DNA of 64,000 nucleotides from Diploscapter coronatus (GCA_964036155.1 OZ038422.1:72997201-73061200), one strand, 5' to 3'; numbered from the stretch's first letter, positions 38,194-52,400 are shown. Notes: generated from the letters alone by a model not told the origin. Numbers and translations are program-made.

Positions 38194-41100
38194 TCAAACT
38201 TCGAAAGTCATTTTAATGATTTCTTCGTTTTCTCTCGTATGGTGTTCCCCGATTGCGGTAGCCGTCCACGCCAATTCCGGACGGCCGGCGAATTTCAGCT
38301 GAAAATTGAAAATTTATGTCCTTGTAATTTTCATTCTTTATTTTTTCTTAATTTCTCTGGTATTTTAGTTCTTCCAAATTTTCTGATGTTTTAGGTTGTT
38401 TTTAAACTTTTTTTACTGAGCTTACCGAAATTCCGACGGCATTTTCGAATCTGGGCCTCATGAAGCTCCAAGCACCAGCGTTTCTAGGCTCCTCTTGCGA
38501 CCAGACGAACGCTGAAAAATTGCAATTTCATAAGTGTTAAGATGATCCTTGATCAATTCAAATAATATAAGTGATCAATTTCTGAGCCTGGTTGAATTGC
38601 ATTAAGTTTTTTGTTTTTTGTTTTTTTTTTAAATTAAAAAAAACTCACATTTTGCATTTGGGTACTTCTTGACGGCACTCTGCAAGTCTTTAGCAGGGAA
38701 TGGGCAGAGACTCTCGACACGAACGATGGCTACCGTATCTTTCAGACCTCTTTCATCTCGCGCCTTCTCCACGGCTATCCAGTGTTTGCCAGAAACGAAG
38801 ATTATCTGGGAAATCGATCATTTTATAGGTTTTTCTCATTTTATAGATTTTTTTTAGTTTTAAGTAAAACTATTTGGATAAAGAACTTTAAATTCTTCTG
38901 AACGAAATGAAAAGCGACCAAATGATGAGATATATATATATTTTTTTAAATTCTATATGATGATTTTTTACCTTTTCAACCTTCTCAGCCTTGCACGTCG
39001 AATCGTCGATGATGTTCTTGAAATGAGTGCCAGGGGCAAATTCGGTCAGAGATGAGGCGGCCTGCAGTTATGATTTTTATGCCCCGATTTGGCCCTTGTA
39101 GTTTATGCTCACTTTCATTTTCATACCAAACTAGTCGAAACATATCTAATTTTCTCATGTGCTCATGCATTTTTCTTCAAACTTGAAGGCTTCAAGTAAA
39201 TAATTGTCTACTTAACAAAGGAACAATATATCGAACAAAATATCTCATGAGTAAAGCCAATATTTCTTGTAACATATTTTAAAAATATCGATTTTTGGCA
39301 AATGCTTACCTTCGGATGACGTAGCAGAATCTTCGGCGCGACAACGATGCAGGGCTTACGGTAGTTGGGTACGACCTGTCTTCTCAGCAGATGGAAATAC
39401 TGCGCAGAAGTTGACGGATTCACTACACGCATATTGATGTTTTCACCTGAAAATAACAAAAAAAATATTTTAATTGAAACGTTCTTCTTCAAATAGTTCT
39501 CACCTAGAATTAACAATTTGAACGAATAAAATTAGCTTCTTTAAAATTATTATAAAAGCGGTAAATTTGTAATAGATGTATTTTAGAAGTTTTAGAGCCA
39601 ATCATATAATTTGAAACGGATTTTAAATGCAATTTGGATTTTACTATCGGCCAACCTATGCGACTAAAAAATCAAAAATTGAAAATTATAACTGATTTTG
39701 CTGCGGAAACATACCATCAACCGGCTGTTGGTCTTCTTTCGAATCGCATAATTGAAGGAATCGCTCCATTCGACAGGAGGAATGTTCAGGGCCGGCCCCA
39801 TCATAGCCGTGGGGGAGCAGCATTGTCAGACCCGACTGGGTGAGCCATTTTGCTGAAAAATGTCAATTGTTTTTAGCTTTTCGTTGAAAATAAACATATT
39901 TCAGATTCTTAAATTGCGTTTAAAATTGATGGAATAATACGAATCGGATATATTCTGGTAACTGAAAGAAAATATTTGTTTAGTTAAAAAAAAACGCGTT
40001 TCAAAATTTCAAAACCGTAATGGATTTGAAAATAAACAATGTGCCCATTTTAAAATTGATAAATTTAAAAACGACTAAAAATATAACTGACATTCCGCGC
40101 TGGCAATGAAAGTGTCGATGATGATTTGAGCGCCGTTGTTAAAGTCGCCGAATTGCGCCTCCCAAATGCAGAGCCTCCTCGGGTTGTCGATGGCGAAACC
40201 GAACTCGAAACCCAAAATCGCCTCCTCCGAAAGCAAATTATTTGCCACCTCGAGGAAACCCTTCTGAAATTCACTTTTTAGTTTCTTTTCAATTTTGAAT
40301 TGAGTAGTATTTTTTAACATCACTAATGTTGTTTATAATTTTAAAAAATGACTGATGGACAAATGCGATGGATTAGAGGAAATTTGACCTGATTGGGATC
40401 GATGCAATTGAAGGGAATATGCGATTGATCAGTCTCTTGATCCACCATTATTGCATGCCTGAAAATTTAAAATCATTACCGTAATCCAATTCAAAATAAA
40501 TAGAAAAATATCAGTAAACTGGAATAGTCCCTAGACAATTCATACTTTGCTCAATATTAGTAAATCTAAAAACGACACGTTATATTTTCTTACTCTAGCC
40601 TTTCACTCTTATAAAAAAGAATAGACGGTTCGAAAACTAGGAAGAAGATAATGTGATGAAAACTTAGAATCACATGTTATTTATGAGCGCATCTCGAACT
40701 TTTAAACAGATTTTATGAAGATCAGCTTGTTCATAGCTTAAAGTGAAGTTAAACCATTTTTAGAAGAATAAAAAATCTTATTTCATGCATAATATGAGGA
40801 TAGATTAGTTCATGGAAATGTTTCAATTATGATAACTTAAAAATCAATAATTTTAGGATTAATGTAATTGTTCTGAACTTACCTATGGCAAAAAGTGGCT
40901 CGCCCGACGTCCTGCCCGGAAATTCGAACGTCGTTTCCTTCGACTAGTAAAGAACCGAAGGCTAGGGCCTGGAAATGTAAAATTCAGAAAAATACGAAGA
41001 AATAATAGAAACAAGTTTAAAAATATATTTTAAATGAAAAGATATATCATTTTTTCCAACTTGCCTCAGCAGTCGACCAATCAATGCCTTCCCCTGAAGT

Positions 41101-44100
41101 CAGTTTCTGAATCCTAGCGTCGATGTGGGTCTTCTTCAAGTGTTCGTGAAGATTCTGGAAATATATATTATATTAAAAACAAGTAAGCATCAGTATCTTG
41201 CGTGATAGATACTGGAAATTTCAAATTAGGTTTCAAAATTGTTGGATAAAGCGAAAGTATCTCAATTGCTTATTTACAAGAACATGGGTAAAAAATCAAT
41301 AATTTGAAAGATCTCACAAAGTTCTCCGGTACTTTGACCGTTTGAGCTCCGACGTATCGCAACAGCTCCAAGTCGACCCCAGTGTCCCAGGTCTGCACTT
41401 CAGGAGGCGCTTGGACAATGCCTTTCCAGTAGCCATTTAGATGATTCACTCTGAACGAACAGAATTTTCAGATAAGTTTCAAGATTTTATATCAAATTTT
41501 TTTATTTTCAAGTATTGATTTCATGCGAATGGAAAAGGGGTCTATGCGGTCTTTTCATCCAAATAGGTGCAAACTCGATTGAAATTTTAACAACTTAAAG
41601 ATAAAAATTGAAATAGTATGGGTAAAAATGCCTACTTTGGTGGTGTACTATCGATGGCCCTGTAGGCTTCAAGTAGTTTTCCAGTGTGATCGTCCTTCAA
41701 TTTCTTCACTTCCTCCTCAGTAATCAATTCGTCGCCAATCAACTCGTCTGCGTACTCACGAGGCACCGATTCGCGGGAGTTTATGATCTGGAAATTAAAG
41801 TACATTTTTAAAAATCGATATTCTAATTTGTCTATATTTTTAGCAATGCTAAATATATTTATGGCTTAAAATTTTGCATTCACTCAAAAATATTCTAGTT
41901 CAAAATTTTGAATGTTTCAAGATAAAACGTTATAAATTGTGATTTCGCTACGTTTAATTACACGCTGATTTAGGATTTTATTTGAAAAAATCCGATAGAT
42001 AAATTCGTCGAAAATGGCCAAACCTTATAAAGTAGGGGATTGGTGAAGGTCGGGTCATCCAACTCGTTGTGGCCCCATTTCCTGAAGCAGATCAGGTTGA
42101 TGAAGATGTCTTTGCGGAACTTCTCGCGATATGCCATCGCTAATCTTGTCGCTTTCACCAGATCCTGAAATTATAGACTTTAAAATTATTGATTTTTCCC
42201 AAGAATACATTAGTTTCAAGGTATTAACTTTGAAATTTACCTTACCTCAGGCTTATCACCATTCACATGAAGCACCGGATATTCAAAGGCTTTGGCGATA
42301 TCTGACAAGTTTAGGTAAGTTGCGTAAAAATGATTCATTTTAGGCAACCAGCAAATGTTAAGAAAAAATCCTACCAGTGCAATGCCTACTAGATCGACCG
42401 ATATGTGACTCGGCAGTGAAGGCGATCTGAAAAATTCGAAATTTCAAGAAAAATCGACGTTTTAAATTATTACCTGATTATTGGTGACCAAATGAATCAC
42501 TCCACCCAAACGAAAATGAGGTGCCTGGCTCAAAGCTATAGACTCCCAAACGACACCCTCAAATGAAATAGTCAAAGTTTGTATGTTTCAAAAATTCTAT
42601 AGAAAGCTTACAATTAGCAATTTTACAGATAAAGAAACTTTAGTTTGATCGAAACTATTCACTGATTTTGCGCAAGCTTTAAAAAATCATTATAAGAAAT
42701 GTCATTTTAAACTACACAATGAGTGCATATCAAGCGGGTAATTATTCAGTTACATATAGAAATAAACTCCTAACCTGCCCAGTAAAAGAGCCGTCTCCAT
42801 GCACCAGCAGACACAGCACTCCGTCTCCGACTCTCGCATCACGGCCTTTCGAATAATCGCCTATATTCAAGGATCTAAAATTGGGAAAAATTAACAAAAG
42901 ATTCAACTAGTAACTAATAAGAAACAAATTTTAATAGGCTTTCCCTATCTTATTTTCACTCTTCAAATTATATCTATATATAATATAGTAGAGATTTATC
43001 ATGAATAGATATCTAAAATTGGAAAAAAAATCCGTAAATCCGGATAAAAATGAGACCACAAATCAGTAACGAGAGAATTTTATTTTGATGTCAAATGAAA
43101 GGCTTCTATTTGTCCAGAAACAAGACAAGTTTTCAGCTCGATTGGATAAGTTTAAATATGCCAATTAATTAACCTAGCCCTAGCCCTGGCCTTGCCCATG
43201 GCGACCGGATTCTGTGCTTCAAGATGGGACGGATTCGGAAGCATCGTGATATGCACCTTGCCGTCGGAAGTCTCGTGGTCGAACGAGGAGACTGGAAATT
43301 TTCGAAAGCTCATTTTAAAGACAAGTTTTAAAAATTCTTAACTCAAACAGTGACTTTCCCATGGCGTTTTCTGTTCAAATTACAATTCAAATTTACCTTC
43401 AACGCGAAGAAAAGCTTATGCTTCAAAATTGTTTACTTTTCCAAAAAGCAACTTTTAGAAGTAATAAGATGAATCTATATGGGGTATATCAAACCAAAAA
43501 CCAGAAAAAATTTTGTTAAAATTAGAGCAAAAAGTTTTAGAAAAGAAGATAAATTTCAAACAGAACTATACCTAAATGCGATAGCACATCCCCCGACCCC
43601 TGAACTCCCTCTGGCAATTCCGGCTTTCCTCGGATTTTCCTGAACATCTGGACGTGGGGGAATTGCATCATTTCCACGAGCAGGTTGTTCCTGCCTCGGT
43701 GAGCGATGCCGACCAGTATCTGTTGCAGACCATGCTCGGGGGCTGAGTCGAAAATCTCACTGAAATTTTACTATTTTTAATATGCTTCAAAAATACCGAT
43801 AAGAAAGTCAAGAAAATAAATTATATTCGGTCCGATTCAAGAGTTAGAAAATTGAAATAAATATTGTGTTGGCTTTGTACTTCACTTCTAATTTCTATGC
43901 GTATGTTTCGAAATTTCCCAAGATCCTGTGTATCGCGAAATAATTATCGATATTTGCTGCTTTTGTGAAGAAAATCAAGATGAAATTTTCCCACCTGAAA
44001 AACCCGAACTGCGCTTCGGCGCCCTCGCCACTGTATCTCTTCAGAGTGGGGAATTTCTGGCCTAGAAAGTGGTCGAAGTTCTGCAATTTTCAGGAGAAAA

Positions 44101-45609
44101 TAAATCAAAATCTCGAGAAAAATCATGAAAAATGAAATATTTTAGAAATTACAATAATTTTCAAGAAAAAAATTCCTCACTTCACATCGAAGCATCAATT
44201 TGGCGAGTTTGATGCGCTCTTCACTCCTCAATTCGGTTGCGACGGCCTCTTCGAAATGCTGCGCGATCCACTGACGCTCCTCCCAGTTCTGGAAAAAATC
44301 ACTAATCTATAAATATCGATTTTTTTACCTAAGTTGCTCTTACCACTTTTAGTTTTTACCCTTTTTTCTTCTTCTCTTTCTTCTTCCCCTTACTATTTTC
44401 CAGAAAAGGAGTGTGGGAACTAAAGTGAGCCCAAAATACCAAGTATCAGAATAAACTAAGAAAATTATTCTGCGAAATTGTATGTTTCGAAATGAATGAT
44501 AAGATAATGGACATTATACAGTTTTGATAAGTACTCAACATTGATGTCTTTAAGATACTAATTTTGAAGGTATATACTGAGATGCTCCCCATTATCTACG
44601 AGATGAGCATTTGCATTGAAGGGAAGGACGCGTATCTGCGAACACGACGCATTGGCACTAGAGGGAAGTTAGAGGGAGCCGAGTGCAGAGACACAGAGGC
44701 ACATAGTTAGAGTCTCGTGGGTATTCGTTCCCTTCTCTATTTGCAAACCAGTCATCTCGTAGATATAACCATTCAAAAATAAAGAGGAAATGAAAACATC
44801 TAATTTTAAAGAAAAAACCGTACATTGATGTGCATGAACTCGACAGCCATGGTGCCGCAGTAGATGAGTCGAAGTTGTTCAGCGAGGTCGTTGACTTGCA
44901 GATCATTCGAAGAAGATAAGGCATCGTCCGGCTTAGCCCCATATAATTCCGGGTTCAGTTCCGGTACACTAAAAATATGCTACCTTCAAATTTTACGTCG
45001 AAAAAACCAATGATTAGGGCGGCTAAATCAATATTATTTCTTCTCATAGTTTTACAGAATTTCATATGCGTAGCCCTAGGAAGGAAAAATCGAATAATAC
45101 ATTTGATATAAACAAGAGATATGATGAAGCATATTTAGAAATTTTTTTAAAAAATGACGAGTTTTAAATAAGAATTATTTTGATACTTATTTTAGAGTAT
45201 TTTTAAAAACTAGATGGAGATCAACTTACTCTTTCTTCTTTTCTAAACCCAGAGGATCCAAATCCGCCTGTAGATAGCCGTATCGGCGGTACGCGTTGAT
45301 CAAATGCACATTGCGGCAGTTCTCATCCGTTATTGAGCCTGAAATTGAATTTTTGTTGAAAAATAAAAATAAATCGCAGTATTTAGTGGAGGATATGCTA
45401 ATTTTAATTTTCTTAATGAAAAAATAATTCGGTAATTTGATCCTAAAACGATTTTTTACAAGTAGTTTAGGAAAAGTGATTGTATCTTGAAGGGAAAAGA
45501 TTTATTTTTAATATTTTACCTGTCGGCTCAAAAGAGCTCTTCGGTGGATCAGGCAAATGCCCGAATTCATCGGCACCGGGGCGGTAGAAACGATGCGACA
45601 CGCAGAGAG
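38194..45609 (-). CDS. DHTKD1: 2-oxoadipate dehydrogenase E1 (DHTKD1), N-terminal exon unresolved
   Basis: Twenty-four exons encode about 897 residues: 45609-45520, 45338-45230, 44968-44824, 44288-44181, 44080-43995, 43759-43572, 43291-43174, 42874-42775, 42557-42474, 42426-42375, 42301-42246, 42164-42024, 41787-41636, 41450-41318, 41154-41065, 40968-40883, 40458-40389, 40263-40092, 39852-39715, 39446-39310, 39061-38972, 38805-38649, 38511-38426, 38298-38194. The thiamine-diphosphate enzyme decarboxylates 2-oxoadipate in mitochondrial lysine/tryptophan breakdown, upstream of the shared E2/E3 subunits. Marks are the HRGRNNLL block, the ThDP motif GDGSFTGQG…[15 protein letters not shown], and [15 protein letters not shown]. 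The sequence follows DHTKD1 rather than OGDH ([16 protein letters not shown], short N-terminus). A GC donor (GAG|GCAAGT) follows 41065 and a TTTGAG acceptor precedes 42557. The presequence exon should lie between 45610 and about 46.6 kb. Confidence 0.96.
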
Positions 45610-46671
45610 CTGAAAATTCGATTCTAATAATTTTAAATACTCCTGCCTTTCTTTTAAAATAGTCGCTCGATATTGCCTCTTTTCTAGCTATAAAAGTAAA
45701 GCATTTAAAAAAGCATATTTCAAAAGACACGATCTTCAACTGAGTTTAATTAGAGCTAATTTGTCTCATTTTTACTTGAAGATAGATTATCCCACGATTA
45801 TAAAATCTATCCGATTGACCTTTTCTTGTTCGAGTAAAACCAGTCAGTCAATCCCCACTATTTCTCGACACCCGCTCCCACGAGGGCTACCTTTGCCATA
45901 TTTACACAGTCCACTCCTACCCCTGTCTTTCTCATATATGACCATTTTTGGTCTACCGATTTAGATGTCTTCGATTTTTTCTCCCATCACTTTTTTCTCA
46001 ATTTATTGTTTTGCCCTATCGAATCGAGATCCGGCTTGCTCAAGATTTTCCCATGGTCCTTATTTTTTCATCTGATAGTACCGGATAAATATTGGATTTT
46101 CGAATAGTTCACTACCGCGATTCCTGATTATACTATATTTCACTAGGAAGATGTGTTATCAATATTTTGTTATCAAGAAATGCCTCGCCATTGTTTGATG
46201 CATATTTGAGTTTCGGCAACAATCTCCTATTTCTCAAAAAATTTTCTTGCGTGAATTCGCCCTATTCATTACGGTTTTAGCGCTTCTTTCTCAAGTCCGG
46301 TTTGGTCCGCTCGTATTTGCTGCTTGAAGGAGGAATTTCACCGCGAAGCTCCTGGCGCTAACCTAAGTTCCCCTTCTCGGTGAAAATAGGGGTGAGCTTC
46401 TATTTTGCCTCTAGATCAAACAAACTCTTCTACGGTAGGAGAGGTTAGAGAATTGAGATAGGTAAACGGAAAATAGCGCTTGTTTCTGAGAGGTCGCAGA
46501 CTAAAGAGGAAGCGAAATACTGTTAAAACTAGTGCTTATTTAGGAGAGTACAAAGAAGGGGGAAGTTGGAGAAATAGTACCTTGAATTCTGAATTAGTGA
46601 AGAATAAACTGAGGGTAGTATTTCCCTTCAGGAGGCTTCAGAGAGCTAGAAAAGGCGAAATAGCGCATTGG
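45610..46671. other. divergent promoter region, DHTKD1 (-) and small membrane gene (+)
   Basis: This stretch must contain the missing start of the DHTKD1 gene. A frame open to 45739 continues from its first recognised exon, but that extension contains acidic residues and reads through an apparent acceptor, so I do not accept it as the presequence. On the plus strand, TTTCCCTTCAG ending at 46632 is a good acceptor 39 bp before the start of the next gene. Confidence 0.5.
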
Positions 46672-48083
46672 ATGTGGAGGTCGCCAGACGACGAGAGTCT
46701 GGCATCTCGGAGCATAGAGGGAGGAGAGAGACGCAGGGCACGCGGCAAGTGGGCGGAGCCGCGGACTTTCGGCAGCCAGGAGAACATTATCGAGCTCATA
46801 GAGATGGAGTACGACTACGATGATCAAGAAGCCTCGCCCCAAAAGCGGCAAAACAGGTGGGTCTGCCATTTTTGGTAACTCTGGGATGAAGGGTACCATT
46901 CTTTGGTGATTTGATGTCATTGTGCTAACTTTAGCATTTCGATGGGCGTTATTTGAATTACAAAAAAAAACGAAATTCCTGAGAATTTTTATGCGGCGAT
47001 CAGAATCATCATATCAGACCTAGGCAGATTTTCAATCAAAACGAAAAATTATAGGGTAGGGGTACGCAAAACCATTGTTCTTTAGAAAGTTGATACATAA
47101 GGGAGTACGCATCAAGATTCTAGTGAACAACTTTGATTTGAGTGGGTACGTCACGAGAGATCTGGCTTAAGCTCTGCTTAGATCGGGATAATATTTTCAC
47201 GTTTCATGAATGAATTTTTGAAACCTATTCTTTAAAAAAAAAAAAAGCAATTTTCAATCATTGTTTGCAAGAAAAAGTCATTCGCCATCAATTTTCAACA
47301 TGATTCATCCTATTTTTGACAAAAAGTAGGAAAATAGTTTCCGCCGGCTAAGCAAACAACCCTGCAACTAAACCACTGCGCTATTGTTTCAGTTGCAAAA
47401 GTTACTCCGCGTCTCTAAATTATGATACGATAAAAGATAGGGAAAATGACAGGGTGATTATGAAAATTTTAGGCGACCGCCTCGAATGATGTCTCAAGAA
47501 TCTCTGAGCATGTATGGACTATTTATTTCGTAAGTTTTAATATCTTAAAAAATAATTTTGAACGCTTCCTTCAAAGAATTTAGTAATTTAGAAAGATGAT
47601 CTTCATGGCTTTTATTGGACTTTTAAAATTAAATTTCGAAACTCATTTTCATGTTCGATTTGATAACCAATTTCTCTCCAAAAAGAGGCGCTATTGATTC
47701 TTTTTTCGGTTTTTCGTTTGGCATTTATGAAAACATGACAATGTCAACAAAAGCCGCGTGCTATGCAGGAGAGGAGCAAAAAGTGACTCGTGAAATCAAT
47801 AACAGTCTGAAAATTTGATGTTTATCAAAAATGAGCTCCTTTTGGAAATTTCGATCTTACTGATAAAATATTATCAACATCTTATTCTTGTTATCATTTT
47901 CAGAAGTTAAATTGCTTCGAATAGATAGATATTATCGTGCATACTGCGAGATTAAAATCCAAAGTTTTACGATGAACCTAACAAATTTTCAAACTTATCT
48001 AAACGCATTTTAGAATCGCCATTTTCGCTGCGGTTTGCCTTGGGATTTGCATCACTTTGATATTAGTGGTACTTCTAACGTGA
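46672..48083 (+). CDS. unrecognised small tail-anchored membrane protein, 103 aa
   Basis: Three phase-consistent exons (46672-46856, 47473-47529, 48014-48083) encode 103 residues ending in TGA. The N-terminal three quarters are polar: an Arg-rich segment (residues 19-27), then an acidic helix with QENIIELIEMEYDYDDQE, then a basic Pro/Arg stretch. The last 25 or so residues form one hydrophobic helix running to the C-terminus, the layout of a tail-anchored protein facing the cytosol. I do not recognise a family. The start was chosen as the first ATG after a TTTCCCTTCAG acceptor; the same frame is open further upstream to 46480. The intron sizes (616 and 484 bp) exceed the local average. Confidence 0.72.
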
Positions 48084-49424
48084 TTCTTCAAGGTCTACAG
48101 AATTCACATTTTTCACTCGTCTTCAAAAAAGTCAAGCATATCAAAAGTTTCATCAAATTATAAGCTTTTCAATATTTTATTGTTCTACCTTTTCTTTAGA
48201 AAATTTCACTTAGAAATCGAATCTCAAATATTGCTGCTCCTCAAAAATCCTAGTATCCACTGATCTCAACCCGGTTCCAAATTATCTACACAAAAACTAT
48301 TTTTTTTTCAATTTCAGTTTATTTTTCCTGATAATTATTGAAAATATTGACTCAAATTATTTCATGGAAAATTTAGTACTCTGATGAACGTATCAATTAT
48401 AACTTTTCAAATTTTCGAAGGGTTAACAAAATAGTTTCTTTTATTTAGACCGACCCCTTGAGAATAAAATTTCGAGATTTAAAAAACAAAAAGAAAGTAT
48501 ATTAAAAGCTGCCTACCTCGCTGTCTTGTAGTTGAATTGAGTAAGAGCCTTAACATTTAACTCGATTTCTTGATTCTTCCCGAAATTTCGACCAAATTCT
48601 GCAATTTTCCAAATTTGTTAAAAATTATACCATAAAATTTCAAGATATCATCCTTGGATATATGAAATCCATATAAAGATCATTTAAAGAAACATCAATA
48701 AATAGTTTATTTTAACAACAGAGACAGATTACCACCATTTTGAACGAAATAAACACAAGAATGGAGAGAATTTAACGAAGGAGTATGAAAATTACTTAGT
48801 TAGCAAATCTCATTTTTCAAACTCTAGCCAAAGCTAAGAAAAAGAGAAATCATTTCGAATTGAAATAGAGAATAAATAGACAAACTAAATTGGGGATAAT
48901 TGAAATTTAAGCATTATCATAATCAGCAAAAGTGACTTATATAAAAAAAAAAAAAAGTAAATGACAAGTTTCATATTATGATTACCCCTTTATGCCATCA
49001 ACACTTGGGACTCAATTAGCAGATTTATTGAGTGCAACAAGTAAAAGGACAATCCGGGTTGGAAGAGAAAATTAGAGAGCAGCCGCTTGCGAGAAAAAGA
49101 CAGGTAGACGGACTACTTCCGGAGAAGAGTAGCCAATCGATAATTGGTCAGCAGTTTAGGAGAGAGAGGACAATATAAACGAAGAGCGAGAAAAGATGTA
49201 GACGGAATGAGTGGTGTCCGATAGGCGGAACTGGACGGAAAACGAGAGAGATTAGAGAAAGCGAGTGGATCGAATAAAGGAATAAAATGAACCTCTAGCA
49301 TTTCAAAATGTAAGCATAAATTTCTGGGAATTGTTGAAGGTGAGAGTAAATAATTTCAGAAACAAACAACCTCACTCCATAGATCTGATGAGAAAATTTC
49401 ATTTATTTCGGCATATTGACGGAC
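48084..49424. other. convergent intergenic region
   Basis: The small membrane gene (+) and the RNA-binding gene (-) end toward each other. AATAAA on the minus strand (TTTATT at about 49402-49407) sits just past the predicted stop of the RNA-binding gene. A purine-rich stretch runs from about 49080 to 49300 (+). The minus frame 49113-49301 is its complement and shows no domain. No other gene was seen. Confidence 0.5.
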
Positions 49425-52400
49425 TCTAAAAATGAATTTTTAATTTCCTTAAATTTTTTTTTCGAATTAACTGGATTTTAGTAAATAGCAAAAAATACCG
49501 TACCAATTCTGTCTCCCCTGCTGTTGTCCTTGTACGGCCGCTTGCTGTCTGAACATCAAATACTGCTGAGTGGTCATGTGATTCGAGGACTGGGGCACGG
49601 CCGGTTGCTAAAAAAGCCAAATTTTAAAGAAATATATTTTCTTTCTTTCATGGTATTCAATATCTATCTTTTCCTAAAGTACGTCGTTTCGATCTTCGTA
49701 CGTTTTATTTCATTACTTATCTAAAATAATTTGAAAAAGCAGCTATGTGCTTTGTTCTTTCAAGTCACATTCATCTAGAGAAAAAATAGATTTTCTTCCA
49801 AACTAAAAAACTTGCAAAATTAAAATAATACCGTCTGTTGCTGCTGCTGCTGATATTGAGGAGCGACCTGGGCCTGAACGTAGGGCGCAGAAGCAGCGGT
49901 CTGCTGAACGTACGGTGCAGTGGGAGCCGCCGCGTAAGGGGCCTGGAAATTTTTATTTTATTAAGCTTCAGAAAATATCAAAATGAAATAATTTATAAAA
50001 AGAGACATTTTTCAACCGAAAGTTTCAAGCTTTGTCTTAGCTTTAGGTGATATTTTAGAATGTGATAGTCCATTTTTCCAAACGTAAACATAACAAGTCT
50101 AAAAATTTACTAGATTTTCTTACTAATTCAATGATACTGTTTCAGCACTTCCTCAGCATCCAAATAAAAGAAAAGCCTACCTTCAATCCACTATCGGGTT
50201 GTTGAGTCTGGATGGCATAGGGATGGGACGCGGCCATTCCAGGGGCATTGGCCACTGACGCGACATAGGGCTGCTGCTGGCCGGCCTGAGAAAATAGCTA
50301 TGATTCTAAGATATTTCGGACTAGTGTAGTTTCCACCTTCTCTTTTTCTCTTGCTATCCTCCAACAAAAACGAGTGAAAACTACAATAGCTCATTATTTG
50401 AATGTTGAAATTACACAACTTCAAGAAATAATACGAAGGCTTAGAACTACTTTACTCTTGTATGCCATATTTGAGGTTGCAAAATTATGATATTTTCCGA
50501 TTATTACCTGAGCAAGTGGCTGGCCCACTCCCTGTTGAGCATAGGTCAAGGGATTCGCTGCGGATTGATACCTGAAAATACCCGCATAATTCGAAATTTC
50601 AGGTAAAATAAAACGTTTTTACGACGACACGTTTTCTTTTCCGATTTACGATTTGTACGATTCGACCCGAGTTATTTTAATTTACGACGAAATTTCGATT
50701 TCGATATTCACACTGACCCAGAAGAAGAATGAAGCGTAAAGGGCGGGCATAAGAACGGAAACAGTCAAAAACTGAAGACGTTGAATTTCATAACCCATGA
50801 TTTTGCACTACTTTTCAGTCGAGACCCCTTAATATGAATGCATACGGACATGCTGAGCTCGATCCTGAAGTCGAAATTCGTTGAAAATGCGCGGTTCTGA
50901 CGCTCTTGCTGCAGCAAGTTATAGGGAAAATAGATCCCGCCTAAAACGCTTCATTCGCGTGTCATGCCTTCCCAGGATCAGTGTGTATTTACGATTTTCG
51001 ACGATTTTGAGACGACGCGAATTTTACGATAACACGAATTCTCGAATTTCGAACGAACGTAATTTCGATAGGGTTTTACGAAAAATTCTACCTAACCTGA
51101 GTCGCGTGGTGGGTTTTCTTCGAAAATTGGAATTTCGATTTGTAGGTTTAAGAAAGATAAATATGATGGAAAAGGTCAGTTTCATGAATGATTTGATAGA
51201 GAGGTAGGAGTCGACGGTATAGCAGAGTGGTGCATCGTGGAGAAATCAACAAAGTTTTAGAAACATAACCGAAAAAGATCGAAGATTTAGTGGCTTTTCT
51301 GAATAATTTAAAGAAGCATTATAACTACGGCGAATTGAGGTCTAAATATGAATTATAAATCCTGAAAATTCGGGTGTACGATATCACGACGATAATGGGA
51401 ATCGGAATCTGGATAACGACGGCTAAAAATTCGTTGAAACGACACGACGACTAACGTAAAATAATAAAATCCAGAGTTTAGAGAAGAAACTGAAGAATAG
51501 GCAAACTTTTATCGGAAAATGGTTAGCATACGAGTTCAAAATGATAACTCGGTAACAAGAAATGAGAATAAGAATAAGAACCCACCACGCGACTATTTTT
51601 AATCTTTTTCTAACTAAACTCTTGTTGACCATTTACCTAAAATTTCTGATACCTGAAATTCTCATTTTCATTTTTGCTAATTCTCAATTCGAGTTATTAT
51701 CAAAAAGTAGACGACAAAAATCTTGAAAATTAGGCCTTTTTCCAGGATAAATCTTCCGAATTGAGAATTATCGATTTTATTTTCAAGGGAGCATACTGTA
51801 ATTGTCCCGTGTAAGAGGTGGCCTGTGGCTGGATGGCCGTTTGCATCACCGTCGGCTGCTGAGCGACCTGAGGCTGCGTGTAGGTGGCTGGGTTGTACGT
51901 CTGGTGCGCTGTGTAGCTGAAAATAGATTAAATCTATATGTGTCAAGCAAACCTTTAAATAAATTCAAATTCTAGTGATTGTTAGGGAACTTTCGTGAAA
52001 CTTACGATAGGATGTTTTTTTTTTGCAATTTCACGATATGAACAAAAAATTGAATAGATTTAAAGAAATTCTTGGGCGAAATTTGCATTTTTGGTTATTA
52101 AATAGTTAGTTTTAGTTTTAGTACGAAATTAAAACAAAACCTTATTGAATTGAAAATCGCAATTTGATCAAATAATAAGTTTCAAGAATTTTTTGGGCAA
52201 AATATTATTTTCTATCATTACTCGTGTATTGCTATTCATACGAAAGCTTTTGCTAGGGAAAACTAACCCTAAATTTCAAAGTGAACATTGAAAATCTAAT
52301 AGGCTTAAAAGTACAAGAGGAAATATGAGAAAAATATTCTATTGTTTTTTTTTTAAATCAATCAAGGATATTTTATGAAAATTGAAAAAAATATATTTTT

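Noticed and set aside
45610..45739. Open extension of the first DHTKD1 exon to an upstream ATG
   Set aside because: It reads through a good TTTTCAG acceptor and gives an acidic-residue-containing leader unlike a mitochondrial presequence.
46594..46920. 108-codon minus-strand frame opposite the small membrane gene
   Set aside because: The plus strand has matching donor, acceptor and phase across three exons, so the minus frame is a shadow. It also does not resemble a mitochondrial presequence for DHTKD1.
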